From assembly GCF_047974105.1 (NCBI RefSeq), contig NZ_JBHYRS010000001.1, positions 620,001-684,000 on the forward strand: a DNA stretch of 64,000 nucleotides. The letters run 5' to 3'. Origin of the DNA: Mitsuokella sp047974105 (lineage in GTDB: Bacteria > Bacillota > Negativicutes > Selenomonadales > Selenomonadaceae). This document shows positions 51,570-60,613 of the stretch, piece by piece. Under the pieces are notes generated by a model. It was not told where the DNA came from, searched no databases, and was given only the letters and a program-made list of their open reading frames with translations. The stretch's first letter is position 1. Each line of letters opens with the position of its first letter. Made by a program: the position numbers and the translations under genes.

Positions 51570-54500
51570 TTATTTTGCCTGTTTCTGGGCTGCCATGGCC
51601 TGAAGTTCCGGTTTGAATTCCTCGACCAGTTTCTTCTCGGCCTTAGCGCCTTTCGACAGGGCGTTGTAGATGATCTCCGCCATCTCGTAGCGGGTCATCG
51701 TGCGCTCACCATGGAATTTGCCATCGGCATAGCCCTGAACGATGTCATTGCCAGCGAGGCGCGACACTGCTTCATATGCCCAGTGGTTGGCCGGAACATC
51801 CGGGAAATCCTTGGACATGCTCGGATTGAGGACCGAGAGCAGGGCATCCATGCGAGCCGTGAGGTTATCCACCTTGGAACGAAGGTCATTGTTCTCCGCA
51901 AGAGCTGCCTTGAGTTTCTTATCCTTCTCATGGTTGCCGCCCTTGCCGAGGCGGAGAGATACACCGCCGCCGACCATATTTTCATCGTTGCCGAAGGTCG
52001 TCGAGAGGTTGAACATGACATCCTCATTCGGGCGATAGAACGCGCCGACTGCTGCTGCTGTCTCCCCTTTATAGTTGCCGACTGCGGCCGCTACATTCCA
52101 CTTCGAATCCTCATCGAACTCCAGCGGATGCAGGTTGGCCATAGCGGCTGCATTCGCACCGACTTTGTCGATACGGCTGTCCATCTTATCGACGCGGTTT
52201 TCAACATTCGTGACGCGGTTCTCGACGCCATCCACACGGTTCTCCACAGTCGAAACCCTCTGGTTCGTGCTATAGAGCTGGCTGCCATTGACAGCATCCG
52301 TGCTCGCCGCGGAAAGATCGCCGGCGGCGACATTCGTGACTTTCTGGTTATTGGCGTTAATGCCATTCGCATCGATGTAAGTCGTGTCACCGACTTTGTA
52401 GGAACTTGCCGTGACAGAGCCAGTCACCGCAGCATTGCCGCCAACCGTGAGGTCTTTCTCCATCGTGACAATATCCTTGAAGGTTGCAGGACCGTCGAAC
52501 GTAGACGTGCTCGTAACATAGAGCGTATCCGTCTTCGTGCCGCCCGTGACATCAAGACCGCCCTTCGTGACCGTCACCTTGTCGTTAAAGGTCGAAGTGC
52601 CGTCAACCTCCAGCGTCTTCTCCATCTTGACCGTGTCTTTGAACGTCGATTTGCTGTTGACTGTCAAAGTCGTGTCTGCGCCTTCCTTACCAAGCGTCGT
52701 GTTGCCATCGACCGCAGCATTGCCGTGGACACCGAGGTCCTTGAGAACATCTGCATAATCCATCGTGGCCTGACCGGTCGTCAGCGTATTGCCGGAAATT
52801 ACCGTATTCGAAGCCGAACCTTCTTTAACAGCTGTGTTGTGATCCGTGTTCTCGAAGGTCGTGCCGCTGTCATTGGTAGTAATCGTGGTCTTGCCTACGA
52901 TATCTTTGATGCTAGTCGTAGCTGTATTTTCGATTTCAGCCGCGCTGTTGGAGAGTTTCTCCGTTGCCGTATTGCTGATATTCTTAGCACTCAGGCTGCT
53001 GTCGCCAGTAACCGACGTGCTCTGGTCGCCACCGATAGTGTTGACTTGATTGCCCGTGACTGCGTGGTTTTCGCTGCCGCCAACTTTCGTGCTCAGATCG
53101 GACTTGTAATCTTCCGTAACTTTACCTGTAACGGTGGTCTTCATTTCACCGCCGACAGTCGTAGTCAGGTCCTTACCGACTGTGTTGGTCATATTTTCCG
53201 CAGCTTTGTTGACAATATTCTTGGCATCATTGGCAATCGTACCATTCTTAGCCGTATTGGTGATATCCGTAGAAGTCTGCTTCACGCTGGTGCTGTTATC
53301 ACCTTTAGAAACATTCGACTGAACAAAACCATTGTCAGCATCTTTAAGGATATTGACGATGCTGTCACCACTGACCAAGGTATCGTTAAAGGCTCCGGCC
53401 GTCTTAGTCGAGGCGCTGAACTTCGTGTCGCTGGCTTTGATGACCTGTACACTCTGGTCGACCGTATTGTTCGTATTGTTGGCCTTCGTGCCATCCGTGA
53501 TGGAAGAAGCAAGGCTCTTCGCGTCCTGATTGACAACAGTCGTATTTGTGCCATCCGTTACCGACGAAGCAATCTGAGCTGCTTTCTGCAGATTGTTGGA
53601 CGTATTCGTACCATCCGTGATATTGGTGTTCGTCTGACCCGCGATTGTGTCAATCGTGGTCTTCGTATCACCATTTGTGAGCTGCGATTTCTCCTCACCT
53701 GCACCGCGCAGATACGAAGCGGTCTTACCATCTTCCTGACTCATTTCTTCCTGAGTCTGGCTGGAAGTCTGAGTTGAGGTGTTCGTTCCATAATCATTGG
53801 AAACTTTGTTGACGATGGAGCTCGCTGCCTCCGTCTCAACATCGAGGGCCTTATTCGTAATCTTGTTCTTCGCCGTATTATTGATGTTTTCAGCGGTCAG
53901 GCTGCTGTCGCCGGTGACATTCGTCGTCTGGCTGCCGCCAACCGTCGTACTCATATTGCCCGTCGTGCTGTTCACGATACCGCTTGCATCCCAAGTCGTG
54001 TACGTGTCATCACCATAAGCCGTTTCGACTTTATCGTTATTGACGAGAACTTTGTTCGTGCCAACCTGGTTCGTGACGCTGTTCGTACCCGTATTGGTAA
54101 TGTCCGCGGCGTCATTTGTGATGGCCTTGTCCGCAGCCGTGTTGGCAATGCCATTTTCATTCATGACCGACTTCACAACCGAGCCATCGCCAATCTGCAT
54201 CGTGACAGACTCACTGGCCGTATTCGTGATAGTCTTCGCGTCATTAGTCAGAGCTTCTGCAGCCTTATTGGAAATATTCTTAGCTTCATTAGTGATAGTA
54301 CCATTTGCTGCAATGTTGCTGATATTACCATTCGTCGACGTATTCGTGATATTCTCAGAAGCCGTGTTCGTCAGGTTCTTGGCATTGTTGGAAATCGTAC
54401 CATGCTCAGCCGTATTGACAATATCCGTAGCAGTCTGCGTCGTCGAAGTGGAGTTGTCGCCATTCTTGACTTCACTCGTGATATTATCGACTTTCTGATC

Positions 54501-57500
54501 GACCTTGGCATATTCCGTATCCGACTTATTGATCTGATTGAGGATTTCGCTGACATTCTGCTTGAACGTGGAGCTCAGACCCTCTTTGTTTGCCAAAATG
54601 CTGCTGGATTCCGTAGCCGACTGCGTGGCCGTATTGGTATTTTTATCGGCATCCGTCAGCGTGCTCTGAGACTGCGTTGCGGTCTGCGTGGAGAGATTGC
54701 TATTTTTCTCGGAATCAATGGCCTTGGAAGTTACGCCGCTGCCTTCCACAAACATTGTGCTCTTCTTCCAGTTCTTATCTGCATCCGTAGTCGTTGCCCA
54801 AGTGGAAGTACCGTTTTCGTCATAGTCGAAGGCACTTTCTTTCTCGCTGCCATCTTTGGTGCTGGTAGCTTTCTTGTAGCCCGTGATTTCACCGGCTGTC
54901 ACTTTCGTGCTGGCCGTAACGTTGTTATCACCTACGATACCGTTCTTCGTCATGTCGATTTCATCGACGTTGAGTTTTCCTTTAACCGTGAGGTCACCGC
55001 CCACTTCAGCGTCACCCGTGGTTTTTAAAGTACCCGTTTCAACACTGCCGGAGGTAATCTTACCGCTGGCAGTAATATCTTTAGCACCCATCAAGCTGCC
55101 ATTTTTCATGGTCGCTGTGCCATCAGTTACTTCGGCCCCTTTCAGGGTTCCCGTGGCAGTTACGTCTTTTGCCGACACATCGCCGGAGAAAGTACCATCT
55201 TTGGCACTGAGGTCGCCGGAGAAAGTGCCGTCCTTGGCACTGAGGTCACCGGAGAGCGTTGCATCTTTCGCCGTGATATCCCCACTAAAGGTTGCGTCTT
55301 TGGCGTAAAGATCGCCCTTCGTCTGGATGGTGCCGGTCCCGGCATCCAGGCTGGTTACGGTGGTATTGCCACTGGCGTCTACCGTGAATTTGCCGTTGGC
55401 CCCTTTAATTCGACCGTCAGAGCTCATAGCTGCCTTGGCTGCATCAAAGTCATCCCCGCCGGTGTAAACGCCGTTGGCATCCATTACACTGCTGTTGGTA
55501 CCGACCTTGATGCCCTTTTCGTTCAGGGTAACCTGGTTGTCCTTGCCCTTGTTCAGAATCATTTCACTGGCATCGGTCTTGGACGTCGTGATCGTACCAT
55601 TCTCATCGATGGTCGTCGTGTTCTTCTGCAGAACGTTTTCGTCATTCAGGCTCAGACCATTATTGACAGCTTCCGTCAGCTTCGTGTCCGCCTCCACGCG
55701 GGCTTTCTTTTCCGCAGCGTCAGCAGCATTCAAAGCATTAAAACCATTGGCCATATTGGTATTGATGGTATTGAAGCCATCTGCCATATTCTGATTGACC
55801 TGTGCAATAACTTTATCCTGAGCCTTATCCGCACCGATGCGGGCTGCCGTTTCCTTGGCAAGAGCCGTATCGAGCGCCTGTACATTCTGACCTACTTTAT
55901 TGTTGGCTTTTACAACAGCGCCGTCCTGTACTGAAGCATCATCTTTGCTGACGTAGGTAGCTGCGGCATCCTGCTGCAAATAGTTCTTCACTTCCGTGAT
56001 ACGGTTGTCCAGAGCCGTATCGCTGGCTTTGATTTCATCATGGATAGCATTGGCTTCGTTCGTGATCCGTTCGTTCAGTTCATTGTCTTTCGCTTCACGA
56101 GTCTGAGCTTCCGTAGTAAGGTCACCCTGCAGTTTGTTCGTGGTTTCATGGATAGCATTAGCTTCATTCGTGATTTGTTCACTCAAAGCCTTATCCCCAT
56201 CTTCACGAGCCTTAACTTCCGTATTCAGACCTTCCTGCAATTTGTTTGTAGTTTCATGGATAGCATTGGCCTCATTCGTGATGCGCTCATTCAGCTCATT
56301 ATCGGCAGCTTTCCGTGCCGTTTCTTCGGATGCTACTTTACGGTAGGTATAAGTTTTCGCTTCATTTACTTTATTGTCCGTTTCAGTCTTGGTATAAACA
56401 TCAGAAGCATTGGCTTTTGCTGCTACTGCATCTGCATTGGCTTTGACCTGCGTATCGAGAGCGGAAAGGTTAGACCCAACGCTGTTAGTCTGAACTACGT
56501 AGTTTTCGGTCTTCGTAGTATCATCATAAACAGCTTCTGCTTCTACTTTCCCTGCTACCGACACATCACCGGTAGAAGTGATATTCCCCGTAGAGATTGA
56601 ACCGGAAGTCAATTGGCCACGAATTTTCACATCTTTGACGGTCTGGTTTTCATTGGTCCCTACAATCAGGTTCCCATCTTTGGAAACATGCAGGGCCGTG
56701 CTGGTCTTCTGATCCGTCATGGCCTGCCTGATGGCATTATCGCCATCTTCACGAGCGGTTGCTTCAGCGGCAAGGCTATGCTGCAGCTGATTTGCGGTTT
56801 CAGCATTGGTTTTCACCTGTTCATCGAGAGCATTGATGTTCTGGCCTGCCGTATTACCGGCCGTTACATAGGTGCCGCTGGTCAGGGTATTATCGACGAC
56901 GCCCTGCATGCCGACGACTTTATTCTTGGCCGTAATATTGGTCTGAGAAACAATTTCCTTACCATTGATAGTGGACTGGGAAGTCAAGGTGCCTTTGACC
57001 AGGGCATTGCCATCGACGTTCAGGTTGCCACGACTGTTAAGATTGCCGGCATTGACGGCTCCGCCAATATTGGCATTATTGCCTACTGCAATGGATTTCG
57101 TGATTTGCGCGGAATCAGCAGCAAGTTTGTCGTTAACCGTAGTGGTTTTCGTTTTTTTGTCGTAGCTGAGATCAGTAGTCTTGCTTTCCACTGTCGTTAC
57201 GCGATTACTCAATTCTGTATCAGCCTGTTCACGGGCCGCTGCTTCATTGGCATCGGCCTGATTCAGAGCAGTAAAACCATCCGACACATTCTGATTGATG
57301 GCAGCAACCGCAGTCACGAGGTTGGTGTTGACCGTGGCAATGGCTTCGTTCTGTGTCTTTTCAGAGGTCACACGAGCTGCCGTTTCTTTTGCCAGTGCTG
57401 TATCCAGATTCTGGAGATTCTGACCTACCTTGTTAGAGGCTTTTACCTGCGCACCATCCTGTACGGCAGCATCATCTTTGCTGACATACGTATCAGCAGC

Positions 57501-58085
57501 TTCTTTCTGCAGGCTTTCCTTGACATTCGTGATACGGTCATTCAGTTCATTTGTCGTTTTATGAATATCATTCGCTTCGTTTGTGATGCGTTCATTCAGC
57601 TCATTGTCTTTCTCTGCACGAGCTTTTTCTTCTGCTGCCACTTTACGATACGTATAGGTCTCTGCTTCTTTTACTTTGCTGTCCGTTTCAGATTTGGTAT
57701 AAACATCAGAAGCATTGGCCTTTTTTGCAACATCTTCCTTGATTTCGTTATCTGCTGCTTCACGAGCGGCGGTTTCCTGTTGAACGTCAGTCTTGTCGGC
57801 TTTATTCTTGACTTCATCCCAAGTAGCAAATTTACTATCTGCACCGTCTTTTGTATAAACATCTGTTTTTGTATTACCGTCTGTCGAAGCTACTTCTATG
57901 GTTGCTGTTTGTGCCCAAACGGTGCTGTAGTCCACAGGCGCGAGCAGCACGGCGGCGGCCGCGAGGGCGGCGGCGGTTACGCGCACGCCGGTGTGAGCAG
58001 CCTTGGTGTTGGCCTTGGCATACTCAGAGACGACGACGTAGCAGTGCTTGGTCTTGCTCCAGATGACTTTAAAGATTCTGTTCAT
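51570..58085 (-). CDS. Giant trimeric autotransporter adhesin with C-terminal SLH domain
   Basis: 2171 aa from the ATG at 58083-58085, which gives the extended signal peptide (MNRIFKVIWSKTKHCYVVVSEY; cleavage near VWAQT). The passenger is a long series of coiled-coil and YadA-type repeats (NELNERITNEANAIHETTNKL units, an 11-residue AKDGTFSGDLS repeat near 55165-55310, and many T-N-T-A repeats). A head/neck motif DAVNGSQLYSTNQRV precedes heptads and a YadA anchor (about 51939-52149, ending SLRLGKG). Beyond the barrel come a coiled coil and one SLH domain (51660-51812, DFPDVPANHWAYEAVSRLAG and TRYEMAEIIYNAL), which would lie in the periplasm and grip peptidoglycan. Surface adhesin by family. 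Confidence 0.93.
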   Translation of the reverse strand: MNRIFKVIWSKTKHCYVVVSEYAKANTKAAHTGVRVTAAALAAAAVLLAPVDYSTVWAQTATIEVASTDGNTKTDVYTKDGADSKFATWDEVKNKADKTDVQQETAAREAADNEIKEDVAKKANASDVYTKSETDSKVKEAETYTYRKVAAEEKARAEKDNELNERITNEANDIHKTTNELNDRITNVKESLQKEAADTYVSKDDAAVQDGAQVKASNKVGQNLQNLDTALAKETAARVTSEKTQNEAIATVNTNLVTAVAAINQNVSDGFTALNQADANEAAAREQADTELSNRVTTVESKTTDLSYDKKTKTTTVNDKLAADSAQITKSIAVGNNANIGGAVNAGNLNSRGNLNVDGNALVKGTLTSQSTINGKEIVSQTNITAKNKVVGMQGVVDNTLTSGTYVTAGNTAGQNINALDEQVKTNAETANQLQHSLAAEATAREDGDNAIRQAMTDQKTSTALHVSKDGNLIVGTNENQTVKDVKIRGQLTSGSISTGNITSTGDVSVAGKVEAEAVYDDTTKTENYVVQTNSVGSNLSALDTQVKANADAVAAKANASDVYTKTETDNKVNEAKTYTYRKVASEETARKAADNELNERITNEANAIHETTNKLQEGLNTEVKAREDGDKALSEQITNEANAIHETTNKLQGDLTTEAQTREAKDNELNERITNEANAIHDEIKASDTALDNRITEVKNYLQQDAAATYVSKDDASVQDGAVVKANNKVGQNVQALDTALAKETAARIGADKAQDKVIAQVNQNMADGFNTINTNMANGFNALNAADAAEKKARVEADTKLTEAVNNGLSLNDENVLQKNTTTIDENGTITTSKTDASEMILNKGKDNQVTLNEKGIKVGTNSSVMDANGVYTGGDDFDAAKAAMSSDGRIKGANGKFTVDASGNTTVTSLDAGTGTIQTKGDLYAKDATFSGDITAKDATLSGDLSAKDGTFSGDLSAKDGTFSGDVSAKDVTATGTLKGAEVTDGTATMKNGSLMGAKDITASGKITSGSVETGTLKTTGDAEVGGDLTVKGKLNVDEIDMTKNGIVGDNNVTASTKVTAGEITGYKKATSTKDGSEKESAFDYDENGTSTWATTTDADKNWKKSTMFVEGSGVTSKAIDSEKNSNLSTQTATQSQSTLTDADKNTNTATQSATESSSILANKEGLSSTFKQNVSEILNQINKSDTEYAKVDQKVDNITSEVKNGDNSTSTTQTATDIVNTAEHGTISNNAKNLTNTASENITNTSTNGNISNIAANGTITNEAKNISNKAAEALTNDAKTITNTASESVTMQIGDGSVVKSVMNENGIANTAADKAITNDAADITNTGTNSVTNQVGTNKVLVNNDKVETAYGDDTYTTWDASGIVNSTTGNMSTTVGGSQTTNVTGDSSLTAENINNTAKNKITNKALDVETEAASSIVNKVSNDYGTNTSTQTSSQTQEEMSQEDGKTASYLRGAGEEKSQLTNGDTKTTIDTIAGQTNTNITDGTNTSNNLQKAAQIASSVTDGTNTTVVNQDAKSLASSITDGTKANNTNNTVDQSVQVIKASDTKFSASTKTAGAFNDTLVSGDSIVNILKDADNGFVQSNVSKGDNSTSVKQTSTDITNTAKNGTIANDAKNIVNKAAENMTNTVGKDLTTTVGGEMKTTVTGKVTEDYKSDLSTKVGGSENHAVTGNQVNTIGGDQSTSVTGDSSLSAKNISNTATEKLSNSAAEIENTATTSIKDIVGKTTITTNDSGTTFENTDHNTAVKEGSASNTVISGNTLTTGQATMDYADVLKDLGVHGNAAVDGNTTLGKEGADTTLTVNSKSTFKDTVKMEKTLEVDGTSTFNDKVTVTKGGLDVTGGTKTDTLYVTSTSTFDGPATFKDIVTMEKDLTVGGNAAVTGSVTASSYKVGDTTYIDANGINANNQKVTNVAAGDLSAASTDAVNGSQLYSTNQRVSTVENRVDGVENRVTNVENRVDKMDSRIDKVGANAAAMANLHPLEFDEDSKWNVAAAVGNYKGETAAAVGAFYRPNEDVMFNLSTTFGNDENMVGGGVSLRLGKGGNHEKDKKLKAALAENNDLRSKVDNLTARMDALLSVLNPSMSKDFPDVPANHWAYEAVSRLAGNDIVQGYADGKFHGERTMTRYEMAEIIYNALSKGAKAEKKLVEEFKPELQAMAAQKQAK
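55165..55310 (-). repeat. 33-bp tandem repeat in the adhesin gene
   Basis: About four imperfect copies of a 33-bp unit encoding 11 residues (AKDGTFSGDLS and variants), plausible site for copy-number change by slippage or recombination. Confidence 0.8.
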
Positions 58086-58212
58086 AAATTGCATCCCCTT
58101 TCGAATTACTCTTGTCTCGCTATTTAGAAAACACACGTGATTCATAATCGTGCATTAATGGGAAGCGTTGTATTTCCTGCTTCCCGCTTAGGACACTTTA
58201 AAAATAGCATAA

Positions 58213-58232
58213 GAAAAGGCCCCTTGGGGGCC
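58213..58232 (-). terminator. GC-rich hairpin in front of the adhesin gene
   Basis: Minus strand GGCCCC-CAA-GGGGCC followed by TTTTCTT. It is about 130 bp upstream of the adhesin start. It would stop antisense read-through from the sensor-kinase transcript, or act as an attenuator if the adhesin promoter lies further upstream. Confidence 0.6.
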
Positions 58233-58246
58233 GAGTAACACGAAAT

Positions 58247-58459
58247 GGCGGTTTTTTGTCTTAAAATATCATTAAAACATAATGTTTTAACTTGCTTATG
58301 ACAAAAAACCGCCCCTTTAGGATGATTTTATTCTTTATCAGCAAAATACGGGATTATCATATTAAGTTTAAATTAAAACAATTCGTTCTAAAGCATTCAT
58401 GCCAAAAAACCGCCCTTTCAGGACAGTTTGCTCTTCTGCCTCGGAAAAGACGGTATAAT
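58247..58459. promoter_or_regulatory. Repeat-rich divergent control region between adhesin and LytTR genes
   Basis: GACAAAAAACCGCC is present at 58300-58313 and as a perfect inverted copy at 58247-58260. A third copy with one mismatch, GCCAAAAAACCGCCC, is at 58401-58415 in direct orientation. The two direct copies also share the following TTTnAGGA ... TTT. Between the inverted arms is a second perfect dyad, TTAAAACAT-A-ATGTTTTAA (58272-58290). A TATAAT at 58454-58459 without a -35 lies about 50 bp after the third copy and probably serves the LytTR gene. This covers most of the 58086-58504 gap. Confidence 0.65.
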
Positions 58460-58504
58460 GGAATTAAATCAAAACAACGAAACAAGTTGAAAGGTGTGAA
58501 TGCC

Positions 58505-59242
58505 ATGCTGCATGTTGCGATCTGCGACGACCAGCAGGATCAAATCAAGAAGATCCGCGCGGCGTCCGAAAAATATTTTGCTACAAAAAACGAGACGGTC
58601 TCTTATCAGGCCTTTGACAATGCCTCTGCTTTTGTCGATGCCATCGACCAGGGGGCTCTCTTTGATATTGTACTGCTCGATGTCTGCATGCCGGGCCTGC
58701 TCGGCACGGAGGTTGCGCGCGAGCTGCGCAGCCATCACAGCCGCGCCGAAATCATCTTCCTGACGACGAGTGATGAATTTGCCGTGGATGCCTTTGCCGT
58801 GAAAGCGACGGATTACATTCTGAAGCCCTTTGCACAGAATCAGTTCAACAAGGCCATGGACCGGGCCCTTTCCTTTATCCGGCAGCGCAACAGTGCCAAG
58901 GTCATTTTCCGACTGGTCGGCGGCGGCGTGCGCGTCGAGGAAATCGCCAATATCCTCTACTTTGAGAGCCACGGCCATATCCTCAAGACGTATCTCGCCG
59001 ACGGCTCGACGCTCGAGACGCGCAAGTCGAGTCAGGAGATGAAGGAATACCTCGACAAGATTGCCCCCGGTCAGTTCGCCTCACCGAACAAAGGGTATCT
59101 CGTCAATCTCGGTGCCATCCACCTCATCAAGGCCGACTATGTGGAGCTTGCCGGCCACCAAATCCCGCTTGGCAAGCGCAAGTACCGCGACTTTCAGGAG
59201 CTTTACTTCCAATTTATGTTTGCCCCGACGATGGACAGCTGA
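58505..59242 (+). CDS. LytTR-family response regulator
   Basis: 245 aa: receiver domain (about 1-125) with acidic pocket CDDQ near the start, phospho-acceptor Asp in VLLDVCMPG (about 60) and Lys in ILKPF; then a LytTR DNA-binding domain (about 140-235; VEEIANILYFESHGHILKTYLADG, FASPNKGYLVNLGAIHLIKADYVEL). LytTR proteins (AgrA, ComE, LytR types) bind paired direct repeats and often control adhesion or competence. ATG at 58505 behind AAGGTG. It ends 6 bp from the convergent kinase gene, so its partners are encoded opposite it. Confidence 0.93.
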   Translation: MLHVAICDDQQDQIKKIRAASEKYFATKNETVSYQAFDNASAFVDAIDQGALFDIVLLDVCMPGLLGTEVARELRSHHSRAEIIFLTTSDEFAVDAFAVKATDYILKPFAQNQFNKAMDRALSFIRQRNSAKVIFRLVGGGVRVEEIANILYFESHGHILKTYLADGSTLETRKSSQEMKEYLDKIAPGQFASPNKGYLVNLGAIHLIKADYVELAGHQIPLGKRKYRDFQELYFQFMFAPTMDS

Positions 59243-59248
59243 CCCCAT

Positions 59249-60613
59249 TCAGCCTTCTTCCTGAACTTCCAGGCTGCTGAGCGGCACCTGCATGTACGTC
59301 ATGAAAAAGCCGCCCTGCTGCCGGCAGAGAACGCTTGCATCGTATTTATCGCGGAAACGCGCAAGCGACTGCATGCCGATGCCATGCCCCTTGACGTGCG
59401 TGACGGGCAGGCCCTCTTCATTCAGGGGCACGGGCGCATCAAAGCGATTTTTTACGAGGATGTTCAGAGACGGCCCCTGACGCAGAGCCAGTACTGTGAT
59501 GCTGCGCTCCGTTGGTTTCTGTTTCTGGCTTGCAATCAGGGCGTTTTCCACGAGATTTGACAGCACAATGGAGAGATCGCCGCTCGCGGGCAGGTCCTGC
59601 GGCAGGTCCACAGAGGCCGTCACGGGAATGCCGAGCTCGCGGGCACGCGAGAGATAGACCGTCAGGGCTGCGTTAATCAGGGTGTTCTGACAGTACTGCG
59701 GCAGCTTTGTCTGATTGAATTTTGCGCCGAGCTGCTCGATGTAGTCTGCAAAGCCATCCTGGTCCTTACTGCGGACAAACTGCAGCAGCGTATCGATATG
59801 CTGCCTTTTCTCCCGATAAATCACGTCCATTCTCTCTTTGGCTTCTTTTGACATCTTCACATAATGTGCCGCTGACACGAGCTGCTGCTGCAGCTCGTGT
59901 TCTTTTTCGTAGAGCTGCAGTTCCTTGTAGACCTCCGTCTGACTGCTGTAGACGCTCACGAGCAGCAGGATGACGACGATAAGCAGGATAAAACGCGGCA
60001 GCAGCAGACTAAAGATCATTTCCTGCGAATCAAAAATCGTCAAATACAGGCTTTCGCCGGCAATCAGGACGGGAATGATTGTGACATAACGCCAATACCG
60101 GCGTGTTGAGGCTTCTTCGAAATGCTCGAAGAAGTGATTGAAGAAATAGAGCAAAAACGGGAAAAAGATCAAGATTCCTATCCCATAACACACGATATGC
60201 CAGAAAAAATAGTCCGAAATCGGCTGGCCCGGGAAAACGGTCAGGAGAAAGGCTCGTGAAAACGTGTAGACAATGCCCGCAATCATGGCGCGGAAGGCCA
60301 GAATGAAGATATGGGCACTCCAGAATTTCTTCGTGTAATACAGGCAGAGTAAGAGCTGCGGAACCCAGGAGAGATATCCCAGCGAAAAATACGCGGCAGC
60401 CAGCGAAGAAAACGGCTTGTTCATCAGCACGAGCGTAAAAGTGCCGACTTCCAGAATCAGAAGAATCCCCCAGATGACGGTGATCTTTTTCTGCTGTTTT
60501 GTGCTCAGGAATCTGCGAAAAGGCAGAAAATGCAGCAGGGCCAGAGGCTGCAGCACGGCAATAAAGAGAATATTTGTTCCGATAAGGGCCCAGATATCAT
60601 TTATGGCATTCAC
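59249..60613 (-). CDS. Sensor kinase with HATPase domain but no phospho-acceptor histidine
   Basis: 454 aa: about seven membrane helices (1-222), coiled linker, then a GHKL ATPase domain with N box L351SNLVENALIAS and glycine loop K408GHGIGMQSL. In the helix where relatives have RHD (the phosphorylated His), this protein reads R267EKRQHID: the H-D pair is missing. It overlaps the upstream paralogue by 17 nt (GTG start at 60611-60613 behind AGAGGT), so the two are co-translated. Probably supplies ATP-dependent kinase activity to its partner, as in a heterodimer; that is inference. Confidence 0.86.
   Translation of the reverse strand: MNAINDIWALIGTNILFIAVLQPLALLHFLPFRRFLSTKQQKKITVIWGILLILEVGTFTLVLMNKPFSSLAAAYFSLGYLSWVPQLLLCLYYTKKFWSAHIFILAFRAMIAGIVYTFSRAFLLTVFPGQPISDYFFWHIVCYGIGILIFFPFLLYFFNHFFEHFEEASTRRYWRYVTIIPVLIAGESLYLTIFDSQEMIFSLLLPRFILLIVVILLLVSVYSSQTEVYKELQLYEKEHELQQQLVSAAHYVKMSKEAKERMDVIYREKRQHIDTLLQFVRSKDQDGFADYIEQLGAKFNQTKLPQYCQNTLINAALTVYLSRARELGIPVTASVDLPQDLPASGDLSIVLSNLVENALIASQKQKPTERSITVLALRQGPSLNILVKNRFDAPVPLNEEGLPVTHVKGHGIGMQSLARFRDKYDASVLCRQQGGFFMTYMQVPLSSLEVQEEG

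Noticed and set aside
51711..53777. A 688-codon plus-strand frame (and others to 58127) opposite the adhesin gene
   Set aside because: They mirror the repetitive adhesin sequence; the minus-strand frame has a full signal peptide, anchor and SLH domain.
58247..58260. Treating the inverted 14-bp copy as an activator site for the adhesin promoter
   Set aside because: Only the 14-bp core is shared, not the flank common to the two direct copies, and the nearest -10-like hexamer is at a different distance; it may just be the pairing arm of a hairpin.
60597..60613. A frameshift splitting a single kinase gene
   Set aside because: The second gene encodes its own complete set of membrane helices, so the two are separate paralogues, not pieces of one frame.
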